Assembly: GCA_017507005.1 (NCBI GenBank)
Contig: JAFWBT010000021.1
Coordinates: 1-64,000 of the forward strand
Source of the DNA: Clostridia bacterium
GTDB lineage: Bacteria; Bacillota; Clostridia; Christensenellales; Borkfalkiaceae
Reading direction: 5' to 3'
DNA length: 64,000 nt
Shown: in pieces, positions 17,590 to 27,035 of the stretch
How the letters are laid out: each line of letters opens with the position of its first letter
Position numbering within the stretch: position 1 is the stretch's first letter
Notes under the pieces: model-generated
What the model was told of the DNA's origin: nothing
The model's input: the letters and a program-made list of their open reading frames with translations, nothing else
Databases searched by the model: none
Made by a program: the position numbers and the translations under genes

Positions 17590-20500
17590 TTATTCCGCTT
17601 TGGTAATCATAATCTTGATGTTTTGATTGTCGTTATAATCAAGGATTGCGGTATATTCCACGCCGTTTTCGTCGATAAGGGTAATTTCCGCCGTGTTGTT
17701 GGTGTTGTACGCCGTCACTTTATAGCGGTACGTTTTACCGTTGCTTGCGCTTAGCGTACCGTATTCACCGCCGATATTCATACCGTCAAAGACGTACGTT
17801 ACGCCTTTTTCGTCCGTGGCTTTGGTGAGATAGAGTCCGTCTACTTCCGTGCGAACAAGCGCTCTGTCGCCGTTTACGTACGAATCAGCGTTCGTCAAAT
17901 CGTCCGTGAAAGAAATCTTGTAATACAGCGTTCTCTTCACGCCGTCGGACGAGCCGAGAAGCTCTTGCGACCACATTACGATACCGTCTTCATCCATCGA
18001 ATAATAGTAGTAGGTGGAGGAATCGCGACGTCTTAAACGCGCTACGCCGTTGACGTAGGGGCTAGATACGCCGTCAAATTCTACGAACAATTCAGGGTCT
18101 TTGTTCCAAGACCAAGAGCCGTACAATTCGTTCGCTCTCGTGCATACGGCGTATTCGCCGAGCAGGTAGCTCGCGTATTCGGAAATAATAATCGTATCTT
18201 CGTCGAAAAGGAATACGTAGTAGGTGATAGGCATACCTGCGTCTTTATAGCTAAACGTCAGCGTCGTGCTATCGAGATAGGTCATCACCACTTTGTGTCC
18301 CTTGAACGTTGCCAGCACTTTGTTTTCCGTCGTCGTCGCGCCGATACTAAACAACGCGAATTGACCGCCGATTGCCCAGTCGCCCATCAGTTCGTTCGCT
18401 ACGTACAGCTGACGGGGGGTGTCGTTTAAGGTGAGCGTATAGGCACTTTGGGTGGCTACGATACTGCCGATAATAACGTCGTTTTCGTATACGCTATACG
18501 CGCCGTCGATTTGGCGATAGCCGTATATCGCGCCGTTGACGGTGAGCGTACCGCCCGAGGTAAGATTGCTCTTACCGTCGAAAAGATAACGGTTGCCGTC
18601 TTCGTCCACGAATACTTTGTTAGCAAATTCGTCTTTGCGTTCCAGCTGAACGGATGCGCCGTCTAAGGTAATCGTGACGATTTTTTCGTCCTCGTCGTAG
18701 TTGAGCGTGTATTGCACGCCGTCGTATACGAACGTACCGTTAAGGGTGGAATCGCTGAGGGTGTATTTCACTTCGGCGTCGTTGCCGTTGACGGTGATAA
18801 CACCCGACATATTTACGTAGTTGATAGAGCCGTAGAAGCCTTCACCGTTGAAATCAATCGTTTCAAACGTAGCGTCGTTGCTAATCCATTCGCCTGCGTA
18901 GTCGTCCACGACGAACAGCGTGTATGCGGTGTAGCCCGTGTCTGCGTTCATAGGATCGTAGAGAACCGCCGAGAGCGCGTGGTAGTTTAATACGTAGGTG
19001 AAATATCCGAAGATAACGCCGTTTTCCGTATACATAGCCACGTAGCCGTCCGTTTCACTCGTTTCGTAGTTGACCTCGAAAGAGTAGCCGCTGATATAGT
19101 CTATCGTCGCCGTGCCTCTGCCGCTTTCGTTGATACCGTTAAAGACAATCGTTGCGCCGTTCTGTTTATCTACCCATTTGCCAAGGTAGCTGTGTTCTTT
19201 GTAATACGTCTGCGTTTTGTCGCCTACGATTACCAGCGCGCCGTCGCTATTAAAGGACGCCGTATCGCCGTTGTTCATCGTCAGCGTTTTGCCGTCCGCG
19301 CTCACCGTGTACGTGCCGTTTGCGCGTTCGAGTATGGTTTCGTCTGCGTTATAGCCGTTGCGAGTGTAGCCGACGTAGGCGTACGTCCAGTTGCCTGCGC
19401 CGTCAAAGACGTACGTCTTGTTGACGGTGGCGGATTTCGTCCAAGTACCCTTGAACGCGTCATACGTCGAAAGGCTTGCAATAGCTATGCTTGCCGTCGT
19501 GCCGTCCGCGTAGGTGAGGGCAAGATTTTCGCCGTTTATCGTGTAAGTAAATTCCGCATAGCCCAGCTCGCCGCCTTCCAAATAGCCTTTCGCGCCATAG
19601 AAAGTGTAGTAGACGTCGCCACTGTAATATTCGCCGCGGAAAGCCGTCTTTGCCGCCACGAGGGGAGCGTCCGTCGTAAAGTATACGTTGTCTGCAAGCA
19701 ACAAGCCGTCCTCGGTAATCGTCACTTTATAATCGAAGAAGGAATAGCGGTTGATATCGAAATACGCGTCCGCCGTATCGTCCTCAACGATGACTTCGCC
19801 GAGATAATATCTGGAAAGACGAGCCGCCTCGATGAGCGCCGTTTCACCATTATAAAGATAGTTGGTGGTGAGCGTATCGTAGCCGTCGGTGTAGATAGCG
19901 TTGCCGCCTTTGGTAAGCTCCAACGTTACCTTTTTCGCGTTATCGACGAGCAACATATATTCGCCAACGATAGGGGTGGGATCGGCAAAGCCGACGTACA
20001 TCACCACGTTGTTCGTTGCCAAGTACGCGAAAGGCACTTTCATCGTGCAAGCTTCGTCGAAGTAGTAGCCGTAGGAAAGATAGCCGTTGTCTGCCGTGTA
20101 ATATAAGGGCAGGTTGCCCGTGGCAAACGCTTCGCCAATCGTTACGTACGCGTCGGACGCGGAGTTGAGGTAGTTCATAGTGAACGAGGAGTTGCCGTTC
20201 ACTTCCAACGGCTCCATTTCACCGTTTGCGTTCTTCGTAACGTAATGTCTTGTAATCGTCGTCGTGACGGAATTTTCCGTCGTTTCGTAGTTAATCGTAG
20301 GGTATTTATCGTCGTGGAATTTCCAGTTGATATTCAGCCAGTTCAGCTTTTCAGCCGTATCGCGAACGTCTGCGAGGGCAACGCCCGAATAGCAGTTAAA
20401 TTCCACGTATTTTTCCGAGGACGCCAACGCCTGCGCCGCGTCGTAGCCGCCGCCGATAATGGGAGCGGTCACCTGATACGCCGCGCCCGAGAGCGCCTGC

Positions 20501-21876
20501 GCGTAGGTCGTGTTCGCGGCAAAGCTATCGTTCACGATAGAATCGTTTTCCGCAAAGCCGACGATACCGCCTGCATACGCCGTGCAATATTCTAACGCAT
20601 CGCCTGCGCTTACCGCCGATTGCGTTGCTTTTGCTACGACGTCGCCCGTTGCGTAGCAGTTGCTGACGGAGGTGTATTGACCAAGCCCGCCTGCGATACC
20701 GCCGCTACGGATAGCGCCGCTCACCGCGCCGTTGGAATAGGAGTTACTGATATACGCGGGGGCGAAGGGGTAATTCGTAGTGAGGAAGCCCGAAATGCCG
20801 CCTGCGTACAGCGCCGCGCCTTTGAGGATATTCACGTCTACGTCCACGGCGGAATAGGCGATTTCCGAGGGGAAATGCGCGTCGAATTCTTCCATATACA
20901 CGCCTTGCTGATAGCCGATAAGCCCGCCTACGAAAGAGAAATACGCTTCGTCTGCCGATACGTTAATTTCCCCGTTCGTCGCGTCGCAAAGGTATACCGT
21001 CGTACCGATACCGTAGCCGATAAGCCCGCCTGCCGTAATGGTGAGGTTGCTAGGATCGCGCGCGTCGGTGATGCTGGCGTTGATAGTGAAATTATCCAGA
21101 CATACGCCGTAGAAAAGACCGCTGCTTTGTACGGATAAATCGACCATCACCGCGCCGAACAGACCGACGTAGTTGGTATCGTTCGTTTCGATATTGAAAT
21201 TGGAGATGGTATGTCTTACCATTGCGCCGCTTTCAGGGTTCGTTTCGCAGGTGAAACAGCCTGCAAAATACGCGTTGTCGTTGTTGAGGTCGCCGATGAC
21301 TTTTAACGTTTCGCCCTTACAGTCGATATCGTTGGCAAGGATATACGCGCCCGTTACGTACGCGTAAACGCCTTTATTTACCTGCTCTGCGATATACAAC
21401 AAATCGATAGGGCGGGTAACGACGAACGCGTCGTCCATTGCGCCCGTGCCCGTCATACTGGATACGTCTTTACGCACGCCTGTCACCGTTATCGTCAGTT
21501 CTTCTTCCACCTTTACGTTGTATACGCCGTTACCGTTATGCGCTACGGGTTTGCCGTTGATCATAACGACAGGCGAACCTGTGTAGAAACCGCCGACTTC
21601 GACGCTGAACGTCAGCGTTTTGCCTTCGCCTACCTTATCGCCGTCCTCCACGTCGGAAACGTAGGAATACCCCTCGCCTGCCGTGAAATTTATGGTGTGC
21701 CAAGCGGTGGGCTGCGCCTCGGACGAAGCGGAAGAGGAACTATCCGCGTTGCTGTTTTCTACGCTCTCGGAAGAAACGGGCGTTGAAACGTCGTCCGTTT
21801 TCTTGTTGCAGGCAACGCCCGCCATCGTAAAGCCAACGCAAAGGGTAGCTAAAAGGGAAATTAAAAATTTTTTCAT
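17590..21876 (-). CDS. Large lipoprotein with GLUG motifs and repeated beta domains
   Basis: 1428 residues. The signal peptide ends in a lipobox, MAGVAC with Cys23, followed by a Ser-rich linker. Residues about 150-500 contain GLUG-type repeats (GGIAGGLGQYTSVSNCYATG, GGLIGYQQGVY, GGIVGFAENDS), which form beta-helical surfaces in adhesins and M26 peptidases. The C-terminal two thirds contain recurring units of roughly 80-90 residues with a G.W.......T..F.G pattern (GTWTKSATVNKTYVFDG, GKWVDKQNGATIVFNG, GEWISNDATFETIDFNG, GSWSWNKDPELFVEFDG). No catalytic domain is recognised. It has its own promoter upstream and is convergent with the subtilase gene. An adhesin or glycan-binding role is a guess. 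Confidence 0.85.
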   Translation of the reverse strand: MKKFLISLLATLCVGFTMAGVACNKKTDDVSTPVSSESVENSNADSSSSASSEAQPTAWHTINFTAGEGYSYVSDVEDGDKVGEGKTLTFSVEVGGFYTGSPVVMINGKPVAHNGNGVYNVKVEEELTITVTGVRKDVSSMTGTGAMDDAFVVTRPIDLLYIAEQVNKGVYAYVTGAYILANDIDCKGETLKVIGDLNNDNAYFAGCFTCETNPESGAMVRHTISNFNIETNDTNYVGLFGAVMVDLSVQSSGLFYGVCLDNFTINASITDARDPSNLTITAGGLIGYGIGTTVYLCDATNGEINVSADEAYFSFVGGLIGYQQGVYMEEFDAHFPSEIAYSAVDVDVNILKGAALYAGGISGFLTTNYPFAPAYISNSYSNGAVSGAIRSGGIAGGLGQYTSVSNCYATGDVVAKATQSAVSAGDALEYCTAYAGGIVGFAENDSIVNDSFAANTTYAQALSGAAYQVTAPIIGGGYDAAQALASSEKYVEFNCYSGVALADVRDTAEKLNWLNINWKFHDDKYPTINYETTENSVTTTITRHYVTKNANGEMEPLEVNGNSSFTMNYLNSASDAYVTIGEAFATGNLPLYYTADNGYLSYGYYFDEACTMKVPFAYLATNNVVMYVGFADPTPIVGEYMLLVDNAKKVTLELTKGGNAIYTDGYDTLTTNYLYNGETALIEAARLSRYYLGEVIVEDDTADAYFDINRYSFFDYKVTITEDGLLLADNVYFTTDAPLVAAKTAFRGEYYSGDVYYTFYGAKGYLEGGELGYAEFTYTINGENLALTYADGTTASIAIASLSTYDAFKGTWTKSATVNKTYVFDGAGNWTYAYVGYTRNGYNADETILERANGTYTVSADGKTLTMNNGDTASFNSDGALVIVGDKTQTYYKEHSYLGKWVDKQNGATIVFNGINESGRGTATIDYISGYSFEVNYETSETDGYVAMYTENGVIFGYFTYVLNYHALSAVLYDPMNADTGYTAYTLFVVDDYAGEWISNDATFETIDFNGEGFYGSINYVNMSGVITVNGNDAEVKYTLSDSTLNGTFVYDGVQYTLNYDEDEKIVTITLDGASVQLERKDEFANKVFVDEDGNRYLFDGKSNLTSGGTLTVNGAIYGYRQIDGAYSVYENDVIIGSIVATQSAYTLTLNDTPRQLYVANELMGDWAIGGQFALFSIGATTTENKVLATFKGHKVVMTYLDSTTLTFSYKDAGMPITYYVFLFDEDTIIISEYASYLLGEYAVCTRANELYGSWSWNKDPELFVEFDGVSSPYVNGVARLRRRDSSTYYYYSMDEDGIVMWSQELLGSSDGVKRTLYYKISFTDDLTNADSYVNGDRALVRTEVDGLYLTKATDEKGVTYVFDGMNIGGEYGTLSASNGKTYRYKVTAYNTNNTAEITLIDENGVEYTAILDYNDNQNIKIMITKAE

Positions 21877-21989
21877 AATAACTCCGTGGGATATTGTTTT
21901 TGCCGTGTTACGTTCGTACCATATTTATAATTTCAAGAAATTGCATAATAAAGACGGTAAACAATATCTCGTTAAAATATACCAAGTAT

Positions 21990-22018
21990 ATTATACAATA
22001 TAATAAAAGAAATGACAA
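21990..22018 (-). promoter_or_regulatory. Promoter of the 1428-residue lipoprotein
   Basis: On the minus strand TTGTCA (22018-22013), 17 bases, TATAAT (21995-21990). The leader is about 110 nt. Confidence 0.75.
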
Positions 22019-22116
22019 GAAAAAACGGGGGAGTTTTTATAATTTTACCTGTTTTTCACAAAGCCGAATATTTCCTGCGCTGGCAAAAGCCGCTGTTTAG
22101 AATACGGCGGAAGTAC

Positions 22117-22145
22117 TTGACAAGGCAGAGAATTTATTATATAAT
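22117..22145 (+). promoter_or_regulatory. Promoter of the membrane redox operon
   Basis: TTGACA (22117-22122), 17 bases, TATAAT (22140-22145), 57 bases before the start of the CXXC protein. Both hexamers match consensus exactly. Confidence 0.85.
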
Positions 22146-22202
22146 ATACTGTGTCGTAGTATGTATACGACGCGCTTAAAATAACCTAAGGATTGTATGT
22201 AA

Positions 22203-23003
22203 ATGAGAGAGGAAAAGGCTCGAAAAATACGTTGGATATACGGGATATGCCTCAGCGTATACACGTTTATCGTGGGCGCGCTGTTTATCGTGCAGACGTG
22301 GCGGATATTCCTGCCCGGCGGCAAGGGAAATTATACGGCGGCAAGTATCGCGGAAAAATTTTCGGAGATAGCCCTGCCCGTGTGGCTGTGGGTGGCGGCG
22401 GTCGTTATCGGCGGCGCGCTGGCGATTGCGTTCCCGATTAGTAAAACAAAGCCAAAGGCATACGTTACCACGCAGATACAGCTGGAACGCTTGGGGGCGC
22501 GGTTGCTCGGCGGCGAGGATAGCGACGGCAAAGCGAAAAAGGAACGAAAATTCCGCATTGCATTGGGGATTGCCTGCGCGATTGCGTGCGCGGTGGCGGC
22601 GTGCGTTGCGCTGTTTATTATGCTCGATAAATCATACGTGGCGAAAGTGGATAGGGAATTTTTCTCGGGCACGAACGCCGTAGTCGATAGGCTGTTTTCG
22701 TTAGTGCCTTGGGGCTTGGCGGCGTTTGCGTTGGCGATTGCGGCGGCGTATTTGATAGAGGGGAGCCGCAGACGCGAAGTGCAGATTTTAAAAGCTGAGC
22801 TTGCCAAAGAGGGCAAGATAGCCAAAGCGCCTGCAAAGCCGAAAACGGAGCAGGTGGAAAACCGTCGTTTGGTGCTTATCGTTCGTATTGTTTTGGCGGC
22901 GGTTGCGTTGATGTTAGTGGTCGTAGGAATCGTGAACGGCGGTATGTCCGAAGTGTTCAAGAAGGCGATTAATATATGCACCCAATGTATCGGCTTGGGG
23001 TAA
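22203..23003 (+). CDS. Membrane protein ending in a CD1871A-like CXXC motif
   Basis: 266 residues with about five hydrophobic segments (near 12-35, 60-78, 120-140, 165-185 and 225-245). The last 25 residues, including GMSEVFKKAINICTQCIGLG, match the short CD1871A-type CXXC motif proteins of Clostridia, which are normally about 45 residues. This protein therefore looks like that motif attached to a larger membrane body. It begins the operon with a 4Fe-4S membrane protein and a thioredoxin-like protein, the usual company of CD1871A proteins. A role in moving reducing equivalents to extracytoplasmic thiols is inferred. No good ribosome site is seen (AAGGATTGTATGTAA is the nearest). Confidence 0.7.
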   Translation: MREEKARKIRWIYGICLSVYTFIVGALFIVQTWRIFLPGGKGNYTAASIAEKFSEIALPVWLWVAAVVIGGALAIAFPISKTKPKAYVTTQIQLERLGARLLGGEDSDGKAKKERKFRIALGIACAIACAVAACVALFIMLDKSYVAKVDREFFSGTNAVVDRLFSLVPWGLAAFALAIAAAYLIEGSRRREVQILKAELAKEGKIAKAPAKPKTEQVENRRLVLIVRIVLAAVALMLVVVGIVNGGMSEVFKKAINICTQCIGLG

Positions 23004-23015
23004 AAGCACGTATTT

Positions 23016-23130
23016 GCGGCGCGATGCTGCGTTGTACTTGCGTTTTGCCTTGCTCGTGTACCCTTTTGTACACTCCCGTCGGCAAAGCCGCGTACGCCTT
23101 GCCTCGCTTGCAACTCCGCACTTTTACTTC
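23016..23130. repeat. Imperfect long palindrome with GTGTAC/GTACAC core
   Basis: The 178-bp gap between the first two redox genes contains an imperfect palindrome centred on GTGTAC-CCTTTT-GTACAC (23056-23073), with GTTTTGCC to the left and GGCAAAGC to the right. It resembles dispersed palindromic repeats I remember from clostridial genomes. No gene is supported here. Confidence 0.5.
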
Positions 23131-23181
23131 GCTTATGTTGAGTGTGATAGAAAGTAAAGACTAATAAAAACGATTACGATT

Positions 23182-24159
23182 ATGAAAAAATTTTTTGCAA
23201 AAATTAAAACGTGGTGGAAAAACCACAAACCGACCAAACGCCGCGTGGTACAGCTGTATGCGGCGTTGCTTACCAACGCCAACATCAAGGGCTTTTTCAA
23301 CGGCCGTATCTATCAAGGCGCGACGAAAAATCTCTGCGTGCCCGGGCTGAACTGCTATTCTTGCCCAGGCGCTATCGGCGCGTGTCCTTTGGGTTCACTC
23401 CAAAACGCATTGATGGAATCGTCCACACGCTTGCCTGCGTATATTTTCGGTATCATTATCCTGTTCGGGTTGTTGCTCGGCAGGACGATTTGCGGCTGGC
23501 TCTGTCCCGTGGGGCTTGGGCAAGAATTGCTGTATAAAATCAAAACGCCAAAGCTGAAAAAGAGCAAGGCAACGCGCGTGCTGTCTTATCTGAAATACGT
23601 ATTATTAGTGGCGCTCGTCGTGATTTTGCCTATCCTGTTCACCGTACCAGGCTTTTGCGAATTCATTTGTCCTGCGGGTACGTTAGAGGGCGGCGTGGGC
23701 TTGCTCGGCAATAAAGCGAACGAGGGCAGTCTTGGTATGCTCGGCCCGTTGTTTACGTGGAAATTTACCCTGCTCGTGTTGATTATCGTAGGCAGTATTT
23801 TCGTGTTTCGTCTGTTCTGTCGTTTCTTGTGTCCGTTGGGCGCGCTGTACGGCTTTTTCTGCCGTCTTGCGCTGCTTGGGGTAAAGCTCGATAAGAACAA
23901 GTGCACCGATTGCGGACTGTGCGTGTCCGTATGTAAAATGGATATCAAGCGCGTGGGCGACCACGAGTGCGTACATTGCGGCGATTGTATTGCCGTTTGT
24001 CCTACGAAAGCGATTACGTGGAAAGGCTCGAAACTGTTCCTGCGCGGCGATAACGTAGAAACGCCTGCAACGACGGATATCAAGCCGATTAGCGGTATGG
24101 TACAGCCCGTAGCAAAGGACGAGGCGAAAGCTACGGTGGAGGGGAAAGACAATGCGTAA
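23182..24159 (+). CDS. NapH/CcoG-like membrane 4Fe-4S protein
   Basis: 325 residues. Membrane segments alternate with three cysteine motifs of the NapH/NosR/CcoG type: CGWLCPVG, CEFICPAG and CRFLCPLG. The C-terminal cytoplasmic part carries two ferredoxin motifs, CTDCGLCVSVC and CVHCGDCIAVCP. An earlier CPGLNCYSCPGAIGACPLG segment adds more cysteines at the N-terminus. Such proteins pass electrons through the membrane. The gene overlaps the thioredoxin-like gene by 8 bases, so the two products are probably made together. It lacks an evident ribosome site. Confidence 0.88.
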   Translation: MKKFFAKIKTWWKNHKPTKRRVVQLYAALLTNANIKGFFNGRIYQGATKNLCVPGLNCYSCPGAIGACPLGSLQNALMESSTRLPAYIFGIIILFGLLLGRTICGWLCPVGLGQELLYKIKTPKLKKSKATRVLSYLKYVLLVALVVILPILFTVPGFCEFICPAGTLEGGVGLLGNKANEGSLGMLGPLFTWKFTLLVLIIVGSIFVFRLFCRFLCPLGALYGFFCRLALLGVKLDKNKCTDCGLCVSVCKMDIKRVGDHECVHCGDCIAVCPTKAITWKGSKLFLRGDNVETPATTDIKPISGMVQPVAKDEAKATVEGKDNA

Positions 24160-24760
24160 GATAAAACCTTTCACTTGGACGAAAAAAACGTTGGAAACGG
24201 TGGCGTGGTCGCTTGCGGGAGTTGTGATGGTGGGCGCGCTGACGTATTATAATTTCATAGACAAAGCGCCTGCGGCGGGCGTGGAAGTGGGGAATCATTG
24301 TCCCGATTTCACGGCGCAGACCTATCAGGTGCAGGGCGATACGTTCAGCCCGAGCGGTGAAACGTTCACCCTTTCGCAACAAATCGGTAAAGTGGTTATC
24401 GTCAATTTCTGGGAAGTGTGGTGTCAGGGCTGTATTATGGAACTGCCCGAATTCAACGAAATCCAAGAAGAATACGGCGATAAAGTGGAAGTGATTGCCA
24501 TTGCCGGCGTGACGTCTACGATAGAGAGCGCGGCGAAGTGGATGAGCGAGAAAAAATGGCTTGGCTGGGACGATAAGCACGACTGGGTGGATTTTTCTAT
24601 CACTTTTGGGTATTTGCCGACAGCCGTTTGTACGGAGTTGGGTTGTAGCGGTATGTTGCCGCGTACGATTGTTGTGGATAAGAGCGGTATCGTAACGTAC
24701 GCCGCCGATTCGTCTATGACGTACGACAAACTGCAAGAGATAGTCGAGAGTTTGTTATAA
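24152..24760 (+). CDS. TlpA-like membrane-anchored thioredoxin
   Basis: 202 residues. One N-terminal membrane anchor (about 17-38) is followed by a redoxin domain with the active site WCQGC (Cys91 and Cys94) in VNFWEVWCQGCIMELPEF. The protein should face outward and reduce or isomerise extracytoplasmic disulfides, taking electrons from the two upstream membrane proteins. The WCQGC site differs from the common WCGPC. The start overlaps the previous gene and has GGAGGGG upstream. It is followed by a terminator shared with the convergent lipoprotein operon, one of whose products carries another TlpA domain. Confidence 0.9.
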   Translation: MRKIKPFTWTKKTLETVAWSLAGVVMVGALTYYNFIDKAPAAGVEVGNHCPDFTAQTYQVQGDTFSPSGETFTLSQQIGKVVIVNFWEVWCQGCIMELPEFNEIQEEYGDKVEVIAIAGVTSTIESAAKWMSEKKWLGWDDKHDWVDFSITFGYLPTAVCTELGCSGMLPRTIVVDKSGIVTYAADSSMTYDKLQEIVESLL

Positions 24761-24814
24761 TAACGTATAATAACGACGATTGAGCGTTGGCAATTTTATA
24801 AAAAACGGTATGAT

Positions 24815-24848
24815 AAAAGACGGAGCGAAGTATGCTCCGTCTTTTCGT
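24815..24848. terminator. Bidirectional terminator between convergent redox and lipoprotein operons
   Basis: A 12-bp perfect stem AAAAGACGGAGC/GCTCCGTCTTTT with a 7-base loop, flanked by A-tracts and T-tracts. Confidence 0.9.
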
Positions 24849-24864
24849 TTTGTTTTTGGTTGTA

Positions 24865-26952
24865 TTAGCCGTTGTTGCCAAGATTCAACACGATATCGCC
24901 TGCCGTTTCCGAGACGATATGGATAATCAGGATATCGCCAGCGTTCAGCGTAATCGTTGCCGTGCCGTCCTGCAAATACGTCGAGTTGTCCACGCCGTAG
25001 CCGCCCGTGCCTTCCAGTTCTACCAACGTACCAATCATAATCGCCGCATCCGATTCGGAAGAAATGGTCATCTCGCCGCCCAAATCGATTGCGTATTTAT
25101 AATAGCCTTCATAGGATACCGTCGAGCCGTGTACCTTGATAGGGGATACGGTGGCTACGCCTTCGCTAACGTTCAGCTCGGCTGCCGTGTCCAGCGTTAC
25201 GCCCGTTGCCGCACTCACCGTAACGGTGACGTCGTCCATTGCCGCGCCGGTCACGCTACCGATTTGGAATTTTTTAGCGACCAACTCACTGCTGGTGAAC
25301 GTTACGCTAAACGGTGCGTTGTACGTCGAGCCGTCCATTTTAAGGATAACGTTTTCCGCGTTGCACGATACGGTGTAGTAGCCGTCAACCGCGAACGAAC
25401 AGAAGAGGTAGTCTGCTACGGGTAAATCTACGACGTTGTTGCCTACCGTCAAATCCAAGGGCAGCTCGGGCGTGCCAGGCGTCATCTGCGCGTAATAGTA
25501 GCAGCCTGCGAGCCAAATCCAGTCTTCTTTATTTTTCCAATCTTCCTGCGTGATACTGGAATCGAAAGGCTTTTTCACAGTTACGTAGAGATTGAGGAAT
25601 TCGTACAATTCCTGCGTTACGGGATACAGACCGTCGCTGTTGACGTAGTTGTCGTAGGAGTTTGCGGTGGGATCTGCGTCAGCTAAGAAGAAGAAACCTT
25701 CTTCGTTGGGTACGTACTGCGCGCCGTGGCTATACAACATATACCCGAAATATTTTACGAGGATGTTGCCGTCTACGGTGTAGCCGTCCATACAGCCCAA
25801 CGTGTTTGCCGTGCCCTGCGCCGTTACGTAATCGACGGTGAGGAGTTTGGTAGGCACTGCCGTAATCGCCGTGTAGATATACGCACCAGGATTTTCAGGC
25901 GTACCCATACGGTACCAGCCCGTGGATTCTTCTAAGTAATATTCGCTGTCGTAAGGTACGGAAATCATCTTTTCCGAGCTGGACTTTTCAGGCGCTTTTA
26001 CGCCGTTGATTTGCGTAGCGTAGACGTTTACCGTTTCCGAAACGGGTACGAAAGGTGCGGGTGCTACGCGTACGAACGCGATTTTTACCGTGTCGCCTGC
26101 GTTACCGCTCAAACGCCACGTTGCCGTCCAAGCCGAGTGGTAGTGCGCTTTGTCTGCGGTTACGGTAGAAAGGAAATCGCCGCTGTCTAATTCGATAGAT
26201 TCATAATATTGGTTAGGGTTGTAATAGAAACCCGAATGGTCGAATCTAACCGCCGTTACGTCGTTTGGATTGCCGTCCGTGGAAAGGAGAGCGTACTGAC
26301 CTTCTTGCGACGCGCCGAACGACAACCAAATTTCGCCTTCGCCAGAGTTGCTGTCCGCTTTTACGGGCAAAACGATTTCATAATAGCCCTCGGAAATTTG
26401 ATAACAGTTGTAATCGGTGCCGTCGCCATAAAGAGTGAGGTCGGGAGTGGGGTTTTCAGGATCGTAAGAAAGGCTGAGCTCGCGCGAGCGTTCCTGACAA
26501 TCTTCCACCGCATTGACGTACGTCGTATCGGCAGGAATTTCGGGCAGAGTAACGCTTTCGTCGCATCTGGAACAAATGCCCGTATTGCCGAAGTCGTGGT
26601 TGAGCGCCGCAATCGTACCCGTATCCTTTTCCGAACAATCAGGGTCGGTACATTCGCGTTCTTTTACGCCGTCTTCCGTGCAGGTGGGATCGCTGATTTT
26701 TACCCATTCGCCCCAAGCGTGTTTGACGGTTTCTTCACTGCTTTCGCTGTTTTCGCTGCTTTCACTGCTTTCACTGCTGTCGCTTGCGCTCGTTTCGTCG
26801 TTACTCGAAGTTTCTTCGGAAAGTGTTTCGGAAGAGGTGGGGGCATTGGACGAGGTGGGCGTTTTGTCGTTGTTGCAAGCTGCCGTGGTGACGATAGACG
26901 CCATCATCAATAAAGAGGTGCACAGCGCAACGAGTTTTTTAAATTTTGCCAT
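24865..26952 (-). CDS. Surface lipoprotein with a Cys-paired HAW module
   Basis: 695 residues. Lipobox TTAAC with Cys26, then a long Thr/Ser/Glu linker (about 30-75). Residues about 77-140 hold a module with paired cysteines (HAWGEWVKISDPTCTEDG, then CTDPDCS and CSRCDES) seen in many clostridial surface proteins and resembling small zinc or disulfide knuckles. The rest is beta-rich without recognised catalytic motifs, and may include carbohydrate-binding-like sandwiches. It is the last gene of a four-lipoprotein operon, 83 bases after the thioredoxin lipoprotein. Function unknown. Confidence 0.8.
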   Translation of the reverse strand: MAKFKKLVALCTSLLMMASIVTTAACNNDKTPTSSNAPTSSETLSEETSSNDETSASDSSESSESSENSESSEETVKHAWGEWVKISDPTCTEDGVKERECTDPDCSEKDTGTIAALNHDFGNTGICSRCDESVTLPEIPADTTYVNAVEDCQERSRELSLSYDPENPTPDLTLYGDGTDYNCYQISEGYYEIVLPVKADSNSGEGEIWLSFGASQEGQYALLSTDGNPNDVTAVRFDHSGFYYNPNQYYESIELDSGDFLSTVTADKAHYHSAWTATWRLSGNAGDTVKIAFVRVAPAPFVPVSETVNVYATQINGVKAPEKSSSEKMISVPYDSEYYLEESTGWYRMGTPENPGAYIYTAITAVPTKLLTVDYVTAQGTANTLGCMDGYTVDGNILVKYFGYMLYSHGAQYVPNEEGFFFLADADPTANSYDNYVNSDGLYPVTQELYEFLNLYVTVKKPFDSSITQEDWKNKEDWIWLAGCYYYAQMTPGTPELPLDLTVGNNVVDLPVADYLFCSFAVDGYYTVSCNAENVILKMDGSTYNAPFSVTFTSSELVAKKFQIGSVTGAAMDDVTVTVSAATGVTLDTAAELNVSEGVATVSPIKVHGSTVSYEGYYKYAIDLGGEMTISSESDAAIMIGTLVELEGTGGYGVDNSTYLQDGTATITLNAGDILIIHIVSETAGDIVLNLGNNG

Positions 26953-26982
26953 AAAAATTGCTCCTTAATATTTTTTAGATAG

Positions 26983-27020
26983 GTATGCCTACGCGCAAAA
27001 TCGATTACGCATAGGCATAC
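26983..27020 (-). other. Intercistronic hairpin in the lipoprotein operon
   Basis: Inverted repeat GTATGCCTA (26983-26991) and TAGGCATAC (27012-27020), extended by CGCG/CGC inside. No T-run follows on the minus strand, so it is more likely a processing or stability element than a terminator. Confidence 0.6.
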
Positions 27021-27035
27021 GGATTGATTAGGGGA

